21,114 nucleotides of DNA from an uncultured Pseudomonadota bacterium (GCA_946885605.1 CAMPGR010000056.1:1-21114), one strand, 5' to 3'; positions 9,883-19,147 are shown, counted from the stretch's first letter. Translations and numbers: made by a program. Notes: a model not told the origin generated them from the sequence alone.

Positions 9883-11424
9883 ATGGCGAAGGACAGATTG
9901 ATCATATTCGACACCACCATGCGCGACGGCGAGCAGAGCCCCGGCGCATCGATGACCAAGGAAGAGAAGCTGCGAATCGCGCGCCAGCTCGAGCGCATGC
10001 GGGTGGACGTGATCGAGGCCGGTTTCCCGGCGGCGAGCGACGGCGACTTCGAGGCGGTGCAGGCGGTCGCCCGCATCGTCAAGGACAGCACCGTGTGCGG
10101 GCTCGCGCGCGCGAACGAGAAGGACATTCGGCGCTGCGGCGAAGCGGTGCGGGTGGCCGCTTCACCGCGCGTGCATACCTTCATCGCCACTTCTCCGATT
10201 CACATGGAAAAGAAGCTGCGGATGGAGCCCTCGCAGGTGATCGAGCAGGCGGTCCGCGCGGTGAAGTGGGCCCGTGAATATACGGACAACGTCGAGTTTT
10301 CCCCTGAAGACGCCGGCCGCTCCGACATCGATTTCCTCTGCCGCATCCTGGACAGCGTGATCAAGGCGGGCGCGACGACGATCAACATTCCGGACACGGT
10401 GGGTTACACGCTGCCGGATGCGTTCGGCAATTTGATCCGTACGCTGCGCGAACGCATCCCGAACGCCGACAAGGTCATATGGTCGGTCCACTGCCACAAC
10501 GACCTCGGCCTCGCGGTCGCGAACTCGCTGTCCGCCGTCCTCAACGGCGCGCGGCAGGTGGAATGCACAGTGAACGGCCTCGGCGAGCGCGCCGGGAACG
10601 CCGCGCTGGAGGAGATCGTGATGGCGGTGCGCACCCGGCAGGACGTTTTTGGGTGCGACACCGGGATCGATGCGACGCAGATCGTGCCGGCGAGCCGCCT
10701 CGTCTCGGGTATCACCGGTTTCCCGGTGCAGCCCAACAAGGCGATCGTGGGGGCGAATGCGTTTGCGCACGAGTCCGGCATACACCAGGACGGGGTGCTG
10801 AAGAGCCGCGACACCTACGAGATCATGCGCGCGCAGGACGTGGGCTGGAGCGCCAACAAGCTCGTGCTCGGCAAGCACAGCGGCCGCAACGCCTTCCGCA
10901 CCCGGCTGCAGGAGCTCGGGATCATGATCGAGTCCGAGGAGATGCTGAACGCCGCGTTCAAGCGCTTCAAGGATCTCGCCGACAAGAAGCACGAGATTTT
11001 CGACGAGGACCTCCAGGCGCTCGTCACCGAGGAAAATCTCGAGCAGTCGGTGAACGAACACTACAGGCTGGTGTCCCTCACTGCACATTCGGAAACCGGC
11101 GAGCCGCCCTTCGCCCGGATTGTGATGTCCGAGGACGGCACGGAGCGGCGCGCCGAAGCGCAGGGCAGCGGGCCGGTGGATGCGGCGTTCAAGGCGATCG
11201 AGCAGGTGATCCGCAGCGGCTCGGAACTGCTGCTCTATTCTGTGAACGCCATCACAACCGGCACCGACGCGCAGGGGGAAGTGACCGTGCGCGTGTCCAA
11301 AGGGGAGCGCATCGTGAACGGGCAGGGCGCCGACACCGATATCGTGGTGGCCTCCGCGAAGGCGTACATCAATGCGCTCAACAAGCTGCACTCCGCGACG
11401 GAGCGGCTCAACCCGCAGGTCTGA
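9883..11424 (+). CDS. leuA: 2-isopropylmalate synthase
   Basis: 513 residues, the length of the bacterial LeuA type 1. It condenses 2-ketoisovalerate with acetyl-CoA, the committing step of leucine synthesis, in the cytoplasm. The catalytic TIM-barrel domain has [12 protein letters not shown] (10-21), IEAGFPAAS (44-52), the metal ligands in [14 protein letters not shown] (201-214), and [14 protein letters not shown]. The linker has [14 protein letters not shown]. The C-terminal leucine-binding LeuA dimer domain spans about 385-510 and contains [19 protein letters not shown], in line with feedback inhibition by leucine. The start ATG follows CGGAGAACACC, a good ribosome site. Own promoter and leader lie upstream (9645-9858); the homocitrate and citramalate synthase alternatives are much less likely given length, context and motifs. 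Confidence 0.97.
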   Translation: MAKDRLIIFDTTMRDGEQSPGASMTKEEKLRIARQLERMRVDVIEAGFPAASDGDFEAVQAVARIVKDSTVCGLARANEKDIRRCGEAVRVAASPRVHTFIATSPIHMEKKLRMEPSQVIEQAVRAVKWAREYTDNVEFSPEDAGRSDIDFLCRILDSVIKAGATTINIPDTVGYTLPDAFGNLIRTLRERIPNADKVIWSVHCHNDLGLAVANSLSAVLNGARQVECTVNGLGERAGNAALEEIVMAVRTRQDVFGCDTGIDATQIVPASRLVSGITGFPVQPNKAIVGANAFAHESGIHQDGVLKSRDTYEIMRAQDVGWSANKLVLGKHSGRNAFRTRLQELGIMIESEEMLNAAFKRFKDLADKKHEIFDEDLQALVTEENLEQSVNEHYRLVSLTAHSETGEPPFARIVMSEDGTERRAEAQGSGPVDAAFKAIEQVIRSGSELLLYSVNAITTGTDAQGEVTVRVSKGERIVNGQGADTDIVVASAKAYINALNKLHSATERLNPQV

Positions 11425-11445
11425 TCCCGGCCAGAGCGCGGCGAA

Positions 11446-11475
11446 CCGCACGCTGCTGCCACTTGGTGCGTGCGG
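11446..11475 (+). terminator. Hairpin after leuA, possible weak terminator
   Basis: Perfect 8-base arms CCGCACGC (11446-11453) and GCGTGCGG (11468-11475) enclose a 14-base loop 21 bases after the leuA stop. There is no T run after the stem, so Rho-independent termination is doubtful; it may act as an RNA 3'-end stabiliser or as a partial terminator. Confidence 0.35.
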
Positions 11476-11514
11476 ATCAGCTGCTCTGCGCGAGCGCTGT
11501 GTGAAGTCCGTAAC

Positions 11515-11727
11515 ATGGCAAAGTGGCTGATCACGATCGGCCTCATCCTCGTCGCCATAGGGATCCTGTGGCCGTTGCTGGCAAAGCTTGGCCTGGGGAG
11601 CCTCCCGGGCGATATCAAGATCGAGCGCAAAGGCTACACGTTCTACTTTCCGCTAACGACGAGCCTCATCGTCTCGATCGTCATCTCGATCATCCTGTCG
11701 ATCATCATGTGGATTTTCCGCCGGTAA
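11515..11727 (+). CDS. DUF2905 small membrane protein
   Basis: 70 residues from the ATG at 11515; a longer in-frame start exists at 11470 but adds a non-conserved stretch. Two membrane helices are visible, KWLITIGLILVAIGILWPLL (3-22) and LIVSIVISIILSIIMWIF (about 51-68), joined by a loop with the family's conserved LGSLPGDIKIERKGYTFYFP. This is DUF2905, a widespread small inner-membrane family of unknown function. It lies 90 bases after leuA, with no clear promoter. Its last 23 bases overlap the 3' end of the oppositely oriented DUF2069 gene. Confidence 0.88.
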   Translation: MAKWLITIGLILVAIGILWPLLAKLGLGSLPGDIKIERKGYTFYFPLTTSLIVSIVISIILSIIMWIFRR

Positions 11728-12052
11728 GCCGAAGGTAGCCGAGCGCGGCAGCGAAGAACGCGAGGGAAAGCGCAATCTCGGCCGCGGCGAGCGCGGCCGC
11801 GGTGCCGCTTTCCGAGGCGAGGCGCACGAGCCCCTCGAAGAAATAAGCAAGGGAGAGCAGCGCGGCCCACTGCAGCGTGTAGCGCCTGCCGCGCAGCACC
11901 CCGAAAAGCGGCGCGAGCAGCGGAAGCGCTTTGAGCACCAGCCACGAGCCGCCGGGCCGCAGTGGCGCGAGCTTGAGCTCCCACGCAACACAGAGAAAGA
12001 GCAGCGCGATGAGGCTCGCGCATGCGGCGAGATAGAGCGTGCGCGCGCTCAT
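11705..12052 (-). CDS. DUF2069 inner-membrane protein
   Basis: 115 residues starting MSARTLYLAACASLIAL. Four hydrophobic segments cover most of the protein (about 5-25, 37-52, 61-80 and 85-108), with the short basic loop GVLRGRRYTLQW and FFEGLVRLASE that characterise the DUF2069 family. No function is established. It begins 16 bases after the wrbA stop on the same strand, a pairing common in beta- and gammaproteobacteria, so co-transcription with wrbA is likely. Several other open frames across this segment are shadows produced by high GC content. Confidence 0.88.
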   Translation of the reverse strand: MSARTLYLAACASLIALLFLCVAWELKLAPLRPGGSWLVLKALPLLAPLFGVLRGRRYTLQWAALLSLAYFFEGLVRLASESGTAAALAAAEIALSLAFFAAALGYLRLTGGKST

Positions 12053-12068
12053 TCACGGGGGCGACGCG

Positions 12069-12705
<637 letters not shown>

Positions 12706-12729
12706 GGCCGGTCATGGAGACAGGTCGGC

Positions 12730-14022
12730 ATGCCGAGGCGGATTTCAGAGTTCTCACGATTCGTGCGCGCGGTTGCGAGGCGCTTCAACCAAGACCGCTG
12801 CATGCAGATCGCGAGCAGTCTTACCTACACCACGCTGCTCGCACTCGTGCCGCTCATCACCGTTGCGCTGACGCTCATCTCGGCGTTTCCGGTGTTCGAG
12901 GGCTGGACGCGGCAGCTGCAGAAGTTTCTTCTGGAAAACCTGCTGCCGGAGTCGGCGCATCTCATGGCGCGCTACGGCGAGCAGTTCACCGCGAACGCGG
13001 CGCAGCTCACGGCGGTCGGCATCGCTTTTCTCGCGGTGACGGCGATCCTCATGCTGCTCACCATCGAGCATGCGTTCAACCAGATCTGGCGTGTGCAGCG
13101 CACGCGCACGACCGTGCAGCGCATCTTCATCTACTGGGCGTTGCTGACGATCGGGCCCGTCCTGATCGGGGCGAGTCTCTCGCTCACGTCGTGGTTGGTG
13201 AGTCTTTCGGTCGGGCTGGTGCAGGAGATACCGGGTGCGGGCGTCGGGCTGCTGCGCATCGTTCCGGTAGTGCTGATCTGGCTCGCGCTCACGCTGCTCT
13301 ATCTCGCCATGCCGAACCGCCGCGTGCTCATTCGCGATGCCGCGGCGGGCGGCCTGCTGGCCGCGCTTGCGTTCGAGGGAATGAAGCGCGGCTTTACGTT
13401 CTACATCACCCAGTTCCCGACCTACAAGCTGGTATACGGCGCGTTCGCGAGCGCGCCGATTTTCCTGTTGTGGGTGTATCTGTCGTGGCTCGTGGTGCTG
13501 ACCGGGGCGATCATCGTCGCGGTGCTCCCCGAGTGGCGCCACCAGTCATGGCAGGGCGAATCCGCACCCGGCACGCAGTTTTTCGATGCCCTGCACATCC
13601 TCGGGCTGCTGTGGAAAGGGCATCGCGAAGGCGGTCTCTGCACGCTGCGGCACCTGCACGCGACGGTGAAGCTCCGCGTCGATCAGATCGAATGGATGCT
13701 CGACACGATGAGCGCCGCGCAGTGGATCGGGCAGGTGGGGGCGGGCTGGGCGCTCATCCGGGATCCGCGTGAAATCCGTGTTGCGGACGTCTACCGGCTT
13801 TTTGTCTTCCGCGGCGGTCCCCGCAGAACGGGACAGGAGACCACTTCTCAGATCGATGCCTATGCGCAGCGACTTGCCGCGGAAGTCGAGGAGCGCATGC
13901 AGATGTCACTCGAGGAGTTATTCGCTGAGGGAAAAGAAAAGGTACCCGCGCTTCGCGCCACCGCTCCCAATGCGGGAGGGGAACATCTGGAACGCCGCAG
14001 CGGCTCGCGCCGTCCCTCATGA
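12730..14022 (+). CDS. YihY/virulence factor BrkB family membrane protein
   Basis: 430 residues from the ATG at 12730 (MPRRISEFSRF), preceded by GGAGACAGG; the 23 extra residues from 12661 would overlap the promoter and the wrbA start. The core of about 270 residues has the family's marks: MQIASSLTYTTLLALVPLI near the first helix, IWRVQRTRT, SWLVSLSVGLV, YLAMPNRRVLIRDAAAGGL, FYITQFPTYKLVYGAFA and FLLWVYLSWLVVLTGAII, giving about six membrane helices. After ALP/VLPEWR a cytoplasmic C-terminal region of about 140 residues follows, with DVYRLFVFRGG, as in betaproteobacterial members. Despite the old name RNase BN, this family is not a ribonuclease, and its function is unresolved. The last 20 or so residues (Arg/Ser/Gly-rich) look unconserved. 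It ends only four bases from the oppositely transcribed transglycosylase. Confidence 0.92.
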   Translation: MPRRISEFSRFVRAVARRFNQDRCMQIASSLTYTTLLALVPLITVALTLISAFPVFEGWTRQLQKFLLENLLPESAHLMARYGEQFTANAAQLTAVGIAFLAVTAILMLLTIEHAFNQIWRVQRTRTTVQRIFIYWALLTIGPVLIGASLSLTSWLVSLSVGLVQEIPGAGVGLLRIVPVVLIWLALTLLYLAMPNRRVLIRDAAAGGLLAALAFEGMKRGFTFYITQFPTYKLVYGAFASAPIFLLWVYLSWLVVLTGAIIVAVLPEWRHQSWQGESAPGTQFFDALHILGLLWKGHREGGLCTLRHLHATVKLRVDQIEWMLDTMSAAQWIGQVGAGWALIRDPREIRVADVYRLFVFRGGPRRTGQETTSQIDAYAQRLAAEVEERMQMSLEELFAEGKEKVPALRATAPNAGGEHLERRSGSRRPS

Positions 14023-14026
14023 AGCT

Positions 14027-14665
14027 TCAGGAGCTGCGGTCCTTCACCTGCTTGAGGCTGCTCGTCGGATACTGCCAGTTAGCCTGCCAGGCGCGCACGA
14101 CGTGATTGGGATATTCCGCCTGACCGAGGCTTCCGTTGTAGCGCCCGAGCGCGCGGTAGAGGTTGCCTTTCTCGATATCGAGATAGTGACGCAGGATGAT
14201 GCAGCCGTAACGGAGATTGGTCCGCAGGTGAAACAGATTGTGGTCGCGCGTGCCGATCAGTTTCACCCAGAACGGCATCACCTGCATGTAACCGCGGGCG
14301 CCCGCCTTCGAAACGGCATGTTTGCGGAAATTGCTCTCGACCTGAATCACGCCGAGCACGAGCTGCGGGTCGAGCCCGGCGCGCTTCGCCTCGTAGTGCA
14401 CGGTGACGAGGAACTCCTCGCGCACGGAGCGGTTCGGTATGCGCTTGGCGAGTCTCTGCGACATCGTGCTCAGCCAGGCGCGGGCGTCGCGCTCGTCCTC
14501 GAACGCAAGATACGGGACGACTTGGTCGCTTATCGCTTTCGAGAGCGCAGCCTGCACGCTTGCGGCAAGCGGCGCGTACATCTGCGCACCGCCCCACGCG
14601 GTGAGCGGCAGCAGGAGCACGATTGCAGCCAACGGGGCACGGAGAAGCCGGGTCAGGTTTGGCAT
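14027..14665 (-). CDS. Lytic transglycosylase, SLT (family 1) domain, secreted
   Basis: 212 residues. Residues 1-27 are a signal peptide (basic MPNLTRLLR, hydrophobic [16 protein letters not shown]). The SLT domain begins near 85: [20 protein letters not shown], then [14 protein letters not shown] with the catalytic glutamate E110, [12 protein letters not shown] and the closing [10 protein letters not shown]. Such enzymes cleave the MurNAc-GlcNAc bond of peptidoglycan with formation of 1,6-anhydroMurNAc in the periplasm. The N-terminal 60 residues of the mature chain are not a recognised domain. The ATG lies inside the 3' end of proS (13-base overlap), the usual proS-slt coupling in betaproteobacteria. 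No lipobox cysteine is present, so it should be soluble or loosely bound. Confidence 0.9.
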   Translation of the reverse strand: MPNLTRLLRAPLAAIVLLLPLTAWGGAQMYAPLAASVQAALSKAISDQVVPYLAFEDERDARAWLSTMSQRLAKRIPNRSVREEFLVTVHYEAKRAGLDPQLVLGVIQVESNFRKHAVSKAGARGYMQVMPFWVKLIGTRDHNLFHLRTNLRYGCIILRHYLDIEKGNLYRALGRYNGSLGQAEYPNHVVRAWQANWQYPTSSLKQVKDRSS

Positions 14666-16365
14666 GCCCGCGATTGTACGTATCGGGCGGCGTCCTGCAA
14701 GGCAATAGTTTGCGGCGCTTTGTCCCGCCGTCCCTGGTATTCGACCAGGCCCTGCTTGAGGCTCCGTTCGCCTATGACGATGCGATGGGGAATGCCGATC
14801 AATTCCATATCGGCGAACATGACCCCCGGGCGTTCGTCCCGGTCGTCGAGCAAAACCTCGACGCCGGCGTTACGCAAGGTTTCGTAAAGGTCTTCGGCCG
14901 CCTCTTTCACCGCCGAGTTCTTGCGCAGCCCGATCGGGACGATGGCGACGTCGAAGGGGGCCATCGCCGCCGGAAAGATGATCCCCCGCTCGTCGTGACT
15001 CTGCTCGATGGCGGCGGCGACGATACGCGTCACGCCGATGCCGTAGCAGCCCATTTCCATCAGCTGCGGCTTTCCCGACTCGTCCAGGAACGTCAGATTC
15101 ATCGTGCTCGAGTACTTGGTGCGAAGCTGGAAGATGTGGCCCACTTCGATGCCGCGGCAGATGTCGAGCACGCCTTTGCGGTCCGGGCTCGGATCGCCGG
15201 GCACGACGTTACGTATGTCGGCAAACAGCGGTTCAGGGAAATCGCGGCCGATGTTGGCGCCGCTGTAGTGATAGTCATCCTCGTTGGCGCCGACTACGAA
15301 ATCGGACATGGCGGCGACCGTGTGGTCCGCAATGACTGTTCCCCGGAATTCCACCGGCCCGATGGAGCCGGGGTCCGCGCCGAACGCCGATCGGATGGCT
15401 TCGGGCGAGGCAAACTGCACCGGCGTCTTCACTTGCGCGAGCTTGCCGGCCTTGACGAGATTGAGCTGGTGATCGCCGCGCACCATCATGAGGACCGGCC
15501 GGCCATCCGTGCCAGCGACGCAGACCGCCTTGACGGTCTTTTCGACCGGAATCTTGAGAAACTCGCTGAGCTCGGCGATGGTCTTTACCCCCGGCGTGTG
15601 CACGCGCGTGAGCGGTTGCATGGGCGCGGAACGGTGCGTCGCCGGCGGCAGCGCTTCGGCGAGCTCCACGTTCGCGGCGTAATCGGACGTCGGGCAGAAC
15701 GCGATCGCGTCTTCTCCCGAGTCCGCGAGGACGTGGAACTCGTGCGAGCCGGTGCCGCCGATCGCACCCGTGTCCGCCGCAACGGCGCGGAACTCGAGCC
15801 CGAGTCGGGTGAAGATGCGCGAGTAGCACTCGTACATCTCGCGATACGTCACATCGAGGCTCGCCTTGTCGGGGTGGAACGAGTAGGCGTCCTTCATGAT
15901 GAATTCCCGCCCGCGCATGACACCGAAGCGCGGCCGGATCTCATCGCGAAACTTGGTCTGGATCTGATAGAAGTTGAGCGGGAGCTGGCGATAGCTCTTG
16001 ACTTCGCGCCGCACGACGTCGCTCACCACTTCCTCGTGCGTGGGCCCGAAGCAGAAGTCGCGCTGGTGCCGGTCCTTGATGCGGAGGAGCTCCGGTCCGT
16101 ACTCGTCCCAGCGCTTCGATTCCTGCCACAGCTCCGCGGGCTGGATCGCCGGCATGAGCAGCTCGATGGCGCCGCTCGCGTTCAGCTCCTCGCGTATCAC
16201 GGATTCGACCCGGCGCAGCACGCGAAGCCCGAGCGGCATCCAGGTGTAGACGCCGCTCGTCAGCCGCTTGATGAGTCCCGCGCGCAGCATGAGCTGATGG
16301 CTCACGACTTCCGCGTCGGCCGGCGCTTCCCTGAGCGTCGAGATGTAGAACCGCGAGACCCGCAT
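14653..16365 (-). CDS. proS: Prolyl-tRNA synthetase, bacterial type with INS domain
   Basis: 570 residues, the length of the ProS type 1 with editing insertion. A class II aminoacyl-tRNA synthetase that charges tRNA-Pro in the cytoplasm. Motif 1 region: [20 protein letters not shown] (31-50) and [11 protein letters not shown]. Motif 2: [37 protein letters not shown] and MKDAYSFH. The INS editing domain, which removes mischarged Ala-tRNA-Pro, occupies about 225-405. Motif 3 and the anticodon-binding domain follow ([43 protein letters not shown] family stretch near 515-535). It diverges from the spermidine-synthase-like gene over 59 bases. Confidence 0.97.
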   Translation of the reverse strand: MRVSRFYISTLREAPADAEVVSHQLMLRAGLIKRLTSGVYTWMPLGLRVLRRVESVIREELNASGAIELLMPAIQPAELWQESKRWDEYGPELLRIKDRHQRDFCFGPTHEEVVSDVVRREVKSYRQLPLNFYQIQTKFRDEIRPRFGVMRGREFIMKDAYSFHPDKASLDVTYREMYECYSRIFTRLGLEFRAVAADTGAIGGTGSHEFHVLADSGEDAIAFCPTSDYAANVELAEALPPATHRSAPMQPLTRVHTPGVKTIAELSEFLKIPVEKTVKAVCVAGTDGRPVLMMVRGDHQLNLVKAGKLAQVKTPVQFASPEAIRSAFGADPGSIGPVEFRGTVIADHTVAAMSDFVVGANEDDYHYSGANIGRDFPEPLFADIRNVVPGDPSPDRKGVLDICRGIEVGHIFQLRTKYSSTMNLTFLDESGKPQLMEMGCYGIGVTRIVAAAIEQSHDERGIIFPAAMAPFDVAIVPIGLRKNSAVKEAAEDLYETLRNAGVEVLLDDRDERPGVMFADMELIGIPHRIVIGERSLKQGLVEYQGRRDKAPQTIALQDAARYVQSRACQT

Positions 16366-16424
16366 GACTGTTCCGCAGGAAAAAAAGCCATTATTCTACC
16401 GGACGCCTCGGCCTGCGACGAATC
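16366..16424. promoter_or_regulatory. Divergent promoter region, proS / spermidine-synthase-like gene
   Basis: The 59 bases hold an A run (16380-16386) and, on the minus strand, TAGAAT (16398-16393, 5 of 6 to the -10 consensus) placed 27 bases before the proS ATG. Its -35 is poor. No good -10 is seen for the plus-strand gene in the space available. Confidence 0.3.
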
Positions 16425-17213
16425 ATGAAATTCCTTGCCAAGTGGCGTCTGCGCAAGCCCGCGGACGACGCGGAAACCGTCTACGTGAGCGAAAAATACG
16501 GCGTGCGCTCGCTGCACATCGGCAGCGATACGATACAGAGCGCGATGCGGATCGCGCAGCCGAACGATCTCGAGCTCGCCTACACGCGCAGCATGATGGC
16601 GTTCCTGCTCTTCAGCGACCGCCCCACACGCGTTCTCATGATTGGGCTGGGCGGCGGATCGCTCGCGAAATTCGTCTACCACCGTCTGCCTTGGGTGACG
16701 ACCGAGGTCGTGGAAGTGAATCCCCGCGTGGTGGCCATTGCGCGTCAGTGCTTCCATGTGCCCGAAGACGACGCGCGGCTCACGGTCATCGTCGGCAACG
16801 GCGCGGGACACGTGATGCGAGGCGGCCGCGCGCCTGACGTCATCGCCGTGGATGGCTACGACGCCGAGTCGCAGGTGGAGGAACTCTCGGACAAGGCTTT
16901 CTATGCCGCCTGCCATTCACGCCTCAAGGCCGGCGGGATGCTGGTCGTCAACCTGTGGGGCAGCGACCGCAAGTTTCACGAAACCCTCAAGCGGATCGAA
17001 GCCGCGTTTCCCGCGGGCACGCTGTGCCTGCCTGCGGAGAAACCGGGCAACATCATCGTGTTTGCGTTCCGTCATTGCCCGCCAAGCTGGCGCTGGGGTG
17101 AGCTTACCGCCCGTGCCCGGGAGTTGGAGCGGCAGTACGGACTTGAATTTCCGCGCTTTGTCGCGAGCCTGCGCAAGATGAACCGCCACGACACAGAACA
17201 TCTCTTCCCGTAG
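16425..17213 (+). CDS. Spermidine synthase-like (polyamine aminopropyltransferase fold) protein
   Basis: 262 residues with the Rossmann-type fold of spermidine synthases. The cofactor loop is [14 protein letters not shown] (70-83), the acidic residue at the end of strand 2 is in VVEVNP (95-100), and VDGYDAES (142-149) occupies the place of the catalytic DSxDP-type motif, keeping both aspartates. [20 protein letters not shown] is the usual strand 5 region. Compared with true SpeE, the GGGDG loop is GGGSL and the aspartate after strand 3 is Asn125 (VGNGAGHV), so substrate and reaction cannot be assumed. It lacks the N-terminal beta domain of about 60 residues found in SpeE, having only a short version ([15 protein letters not shown]). 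No polyamine gene is nearby. A strong terminator follows. Confidence 0.8.
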   Translation: MKFLAKWRLRKPADDAETVYVSEKYGVRSLHIGSDTIQSAMRIAQPNDLELAYTRSMMAFLLFSDRPTRVLMIGLGGGSLAKFVYHRLPWVTTEVVEVNPRVVAIARQCFHVPEDDARLTVIVGNGAGHVMRGGRAPDVIAVDGYDAESQVEELSDKAFYAACHSRLKAGGMLVVNLWGSDRKFHETLKRIEAAFPAGTLCLPAEKPGNIIVFAFRHCPPSWRWGELTARARELERQYGLEFPRFVASLRKMNRHDTEHLFP

Positions 17214-17218
17214 CGCAA

Positions 17219-17245
17219 CGAGCGCGGCGCGCTCGCTTTCTTTCC
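17219..17245 (+). terminator. Rho-independent terminator after the spermidine-synthase-like gene
   Basis: Perfect 7-base arms CGAGCGC (17219-17225) and GCGCTCG (17229-17235) with loop GGC, followed at once by CTTTCTTTCC. It starts five bases after the stop codon and separates this gene from rppH. Confidence 0.65.
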
Positions 17246-17296
17246 TCGGGGAATTGTGAAAAAATCGTGTCAACTGACAGAGTTAGGGGTATTCCC

Positions 17297-17839
17297 ATGG
17301 TTGACCGTGACGGATATCGCCCCAACGTTGGCATCATTCTGTGCAACGGGAAGAACGAGGTTTTCTGGGGCAAGCGGGTGCGCGAGCATTCGTGGCAGTT
17401 TCCCCAAGGCGGCATCAAGTCGGGCGAGACGCCCGAAGCCGCGATGTTTCGCGAGCTCAAGGAAGAGATCGGCTTGAGCCCGGAGCACGTCAGGATCCTC
17501 GGTCGCACGCGCGACTGGCTGCGCTACGACGTGCCCGAGCGCTGGTTGAGGCGCGACTGGCGCAGCCATTATCGCGGCCAGAAACAGATCTGGTTCCTGT
17601 TGCGCCTCACGGGGCGGGACTGCGACGTGTGCCTGCGCGCGAGCGAGAAGCCGGAATTCGATGCCTGGCGCTGGAACGATTACTGGGTGTCGATGGATGC
17701 GGTGATCGAGTTCAAGCGCGAGGTCTACCGCAAGGCGCTCGAAGAGTTGGCCCGCTATCTCAGGCGCAATTCCTATCGCCGGCCTGATGCCCGCGATCCT
17801 GTTCACGTTCCAGGCGTGAGCGCGTTCGAGCGCGGTTGA
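17297..17839 (+). CDS. rppH: RNA pyrophosphohydrolase, Nudix family
   Basis: 180 residues from the ATG at 17297, chosen because AGGGG lies 7 bases upstream and [18 protein letters not shown] is the family start; an in-frame GTG at 17267 would add 10 unconserved residues. RppH removes pyrophosphate from the 5' end of triphosphorylated RNAs and so triggers RNase E decay. The Nudix box GX5EX7REUXEEXGU is complete at 38-60 (GGIKSGE, then RELKEEIGL). [29 protein letters not shown] and [11 protein letters not shown] also match. The C-terminal 20 residues are variable. In the gap before it, TGTCAACTGACA (17268-17279) is a near-palindrome of unknown meaning. The proS-to-rppH neighbourhood is common in betaproteobacteria. 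Confidence 0.95.
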   Translation: MVDRDGYRPNVGIILCNGKNEVFWGKRVREHSWQFPQGGIKSGETPEAAMFRELKEEIGLSPEHVRILGRTRDWLRYDVPERWLRRDWRSHYRGQKQIWFLLRLTGRDCDVCLRASEKPEFDAWRWNDYWVSMDAVIEFKREVYRKALEELARYLRRNSYRRPDARDPVHVPGVSAFERG

Positions 17840-17891
17840 AGTATCGACGTCCGACCCGGGCGCAGGGCCCGGACGGCAGAGAGGAGAAGGC

Positions 17892-18485
17892 ATGCTCAGA
17901 GACTATCCTGCGCTGACTTATAGCCTGCTGCGGGCCGGATCGGGCTACGCGCAGCCGAGCCAGCACCTGCCCGCGAAAGTGAAGCTCGACGATCCGGCGC
18001 TGCACGTGCTCACCGATTTTCAGCACGTGACCGCGGTCATCATCCTCGCCGGCGACACGCTAGACGAAGCGCATCGCCGCATGATCCAGCGCGGCGTTCG
18101 CCTGCTCCTCGTGGTGGACCAGGATCGAAAAGTGGTCGGTGTCATCACCGCGAACGATATCCTCGGCGAAAAACCGGTGCAGACGCTCGTCGAGCGCGGC
18201 ATCCGGCGCGAGGACCTCGTCGTGCGCGACATCATGACGCCGCAGGAACGCCTGGAGGCCCTCAATCTCGCGGACGTGCGCGTAGCGAAGGTCGGCCACA
18301 TCGTTGCGACCCTGAAGAAGTCGGGGCGCCAGCACGCGCTTGTCGTCGAAGTGGGTGATGGCGGGCGGCACAAGGTTCGCGGCGTTTTCTCGGCGACGCA
18401 GATCGCACGGCAATTGGGGGTCGCCATACAGCCGAGCCAGGTCGCGTTCACCTTCTCGGAGATCGAGGCGACTCTCGCGCGATGA
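17892..18485 (+). CDS. CBS-domain pair protein
   Basis: 197 residues from an ATG with a strong ribosome site (GAGAGGAGAAGGC). After a 35-residue leader (MLRDYPALTYSLLRAG), two CBS motifs can be traced. The first is at about 47-110 (TLDEAHRRMIQRGVRLLLVV, VVGVITANDILG) and the second at about 111-180 (VRDIMTPQERLEAL, GRQHALVVEV, VRGVFSATQIARQLG). CBS pairs bind adenosine nucleotides and usually regulate something else; here they stand alone, so the partner is unknown. The 52-base gap after rppH can form a GC hairpin (17856-17861 with 17867-17872), but without a T run, so read-through from rppH is likely. The rubrerythrin promoter starts 11 bases after the stop, and an inverted repeat (18487-18492 with 18502-18507) lies right at the end of the gene. 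Confidence 0.85.
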   Translation: MLRDYPALTYSLLRAGSGYAQPSQHLPAKVKLDDPALHVLTDFQHVTAVIILAGDTLDEAHRRMIQRGVRLLLVVDQDRKVVGVITANDILGEKPVQTLVERGIRREDLVVRDIMTPQERLEALNLADVRVAKVGHIVATLKKSGRQHALVVEVGDGGRHKVRGVFSATQIARQLGVAIQPSQVAFTFSEIEATLAR

Positions 18486-18496
18486 CAGCGGTTTGC

Positions 18497-18526
18497 TTGA
18501 CACCGCTTTACGCGGAAGCCTATACT
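18497..18526 (+). promoter_or_regulatory. Strong sigma-70 promoter of rubrerythrin
   Basis: A perfect TTGACA (18497-18502) and TATACT (18521-18526, 5 of 6) are separated by 18 bases. The predicted start near 18533 leaves a leader of about 114 bases. It is the best promoter in the window. The -35 lies within an inverted repeat (AGCGGT 18487-18492, ACCGCT 18502-18507). Confidence 0.75.
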
Positions 18527-18537
18527 CAGTTCATGGA

Positions 18538-18552
18538 TTAGATTCAGTCTAA
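18538..18552 (+). promoter_or_regulatory. Palindromic operator candidate downstream of the rubrerythrin promoter
   Basis: TTAGATT C AGTCTAA is a 7-1-7 imperfect palindrome (6 of 7 positions pair), extendable to GG..CC on the flanks, at about +6 to +20 of the transcript. A repressor bound here would block initiation. The 7-1-7 form and TTAGA/TCTAA ends resemble Fur-superfamily (PerR-type) boxes, and rubrerythrin genes are established PerR targets in several anaerobes. The regulator here is unproven; an Rrf2-type protein is also possible. A second perfect palindrome GTCTG-G-CAGAC lies at 18607-18617. Confidence 0.45.
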
Positions 18553-18646
18553 ACCCTGATGTTTCGTCAAGTCGGAAAGATTGTGCACCGCGCGTTTTTC
18601 CGTTTCGTCTGGCAGACTCAATCGCATTGTTGGAGAGGAGAAAGTC

Positions 18647-19066
18647 ATGCAACTCAAGGGAACCAAGACGCACGAAAACCTGAAGGCCGCATTTGCCGGT
18701 GAATCGCAGGCGAATCGGCGCTACCTGTATTTCGCAGCGAAGGCGGACGTCGAGGGCCAGAACGATGTCGCTGCGGTATTCCGCTCCACCGCCGAGGGCG
18801 AGACGGGGCATGCGCACGGCCACCTCGAGTATCTGGAGATCTGCGGCGATCCCGCTACCGACCTGCCCTTCGGCAAGACGCGTGACAATCTGAAAACGGC
18901 GATCGCCGGCGAAACGCACGAGTACACCGACATGTACCCCGGCATGGCGAAGACCGCGCGCGGCGAAGGCTTCAGCGAGATCGCCGACTGGTTCGAGACG
19001 CTCGCGAAAGCCGAGCGCTCTCACGCCAACCGCTTCCAGAAGGCGCTCGACCAGCTCGCCGACTGA
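18647..19066 (+). CDS. Rubrerythrin, short form without the rubredoxin domain
   Basis: 139 residues from an ATG with a strong ribosome site (GGAGAGGAGAAAGTC). A four-helix ferritin-like diiron protein; rubrerythrins reduce hydrogen peroxide in the cytoplasm. The likely iron ligands are all visible: E19 (FAGESQANRRYL), E52 and H55 (EGETGHAH), E89 and E92 (GETHEYTDM), E123 and H126 (AERSHANRF). Classical rubrerythrins of about 190 residues add a C-terminal rubredoxin domain with two CxxC motifs. Here the protein ends right after the ferritin domain (QKALDQLAD), so it must receive electrons from a separate partner. Own promoter and terminator frame it, suggesting it can be expressed alone and strongly. 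The downstream Fe-S protein and DUF3501 are a recurring neighbourhood. Confidence 0.93.
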   Translation: MQLKGTKTHENLKAAFAGESQANRRYLYFAAKADVEGQNDVAAVFRSTAEGETGHAHGHLEYLEICGDPATDLPFGKTRDNLKTAIAGETHEYTDMYPGMAKTARGEGFSEIADWFETLAKAERSHANRFQKALDQLAD

Positions 19067-19095
19067 GCCATCAACCCACTGGCAGCGTGAACCAG

Positions 19096-19121
19096 AAAGG
19101 CGCCGCATGGCGCCTTTCCTT
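19096..19121 (+). terminator. Rho-independent terminator after rubrerythrin
   Basis: Perfect 9-base arms AAAGGCGCC (19096-19104) and GGCGCCTTT (19109-19117), loop GCAT, followed by CCTTC. The stem starts 29 bases after the stop. The A and T ends of the stem make it usable in both directions. Transcription of the downstream Fe-S gene must either read through or begin at a promoter not recognised in 19118-19147. Confidence 0.7.
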
Positions 19122-19147
19122 CATCTGCTCCGTTCTTCCGCAGACCG

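Noticed and set aside
13965..14030. CTCCC-AATGC-GGGAG hairpin and GAAGCTTC palindrome at the convergent ends of the YihY-family and transglycosylase genes, considered as a REP element or bidirectional terminator
   Set aside because: The hairpin is short, lies inside the coding sequence, has no T run, and no second copy of it was noticed in the window.
17856..17872. GC hairpin between rppH and the CBS gene, considered as a terminator
   Set aside because: The stem CCGGGC/GCCCGG is followed by ACGGCAGAG with no T run, so intrinsic termination is unlikely.
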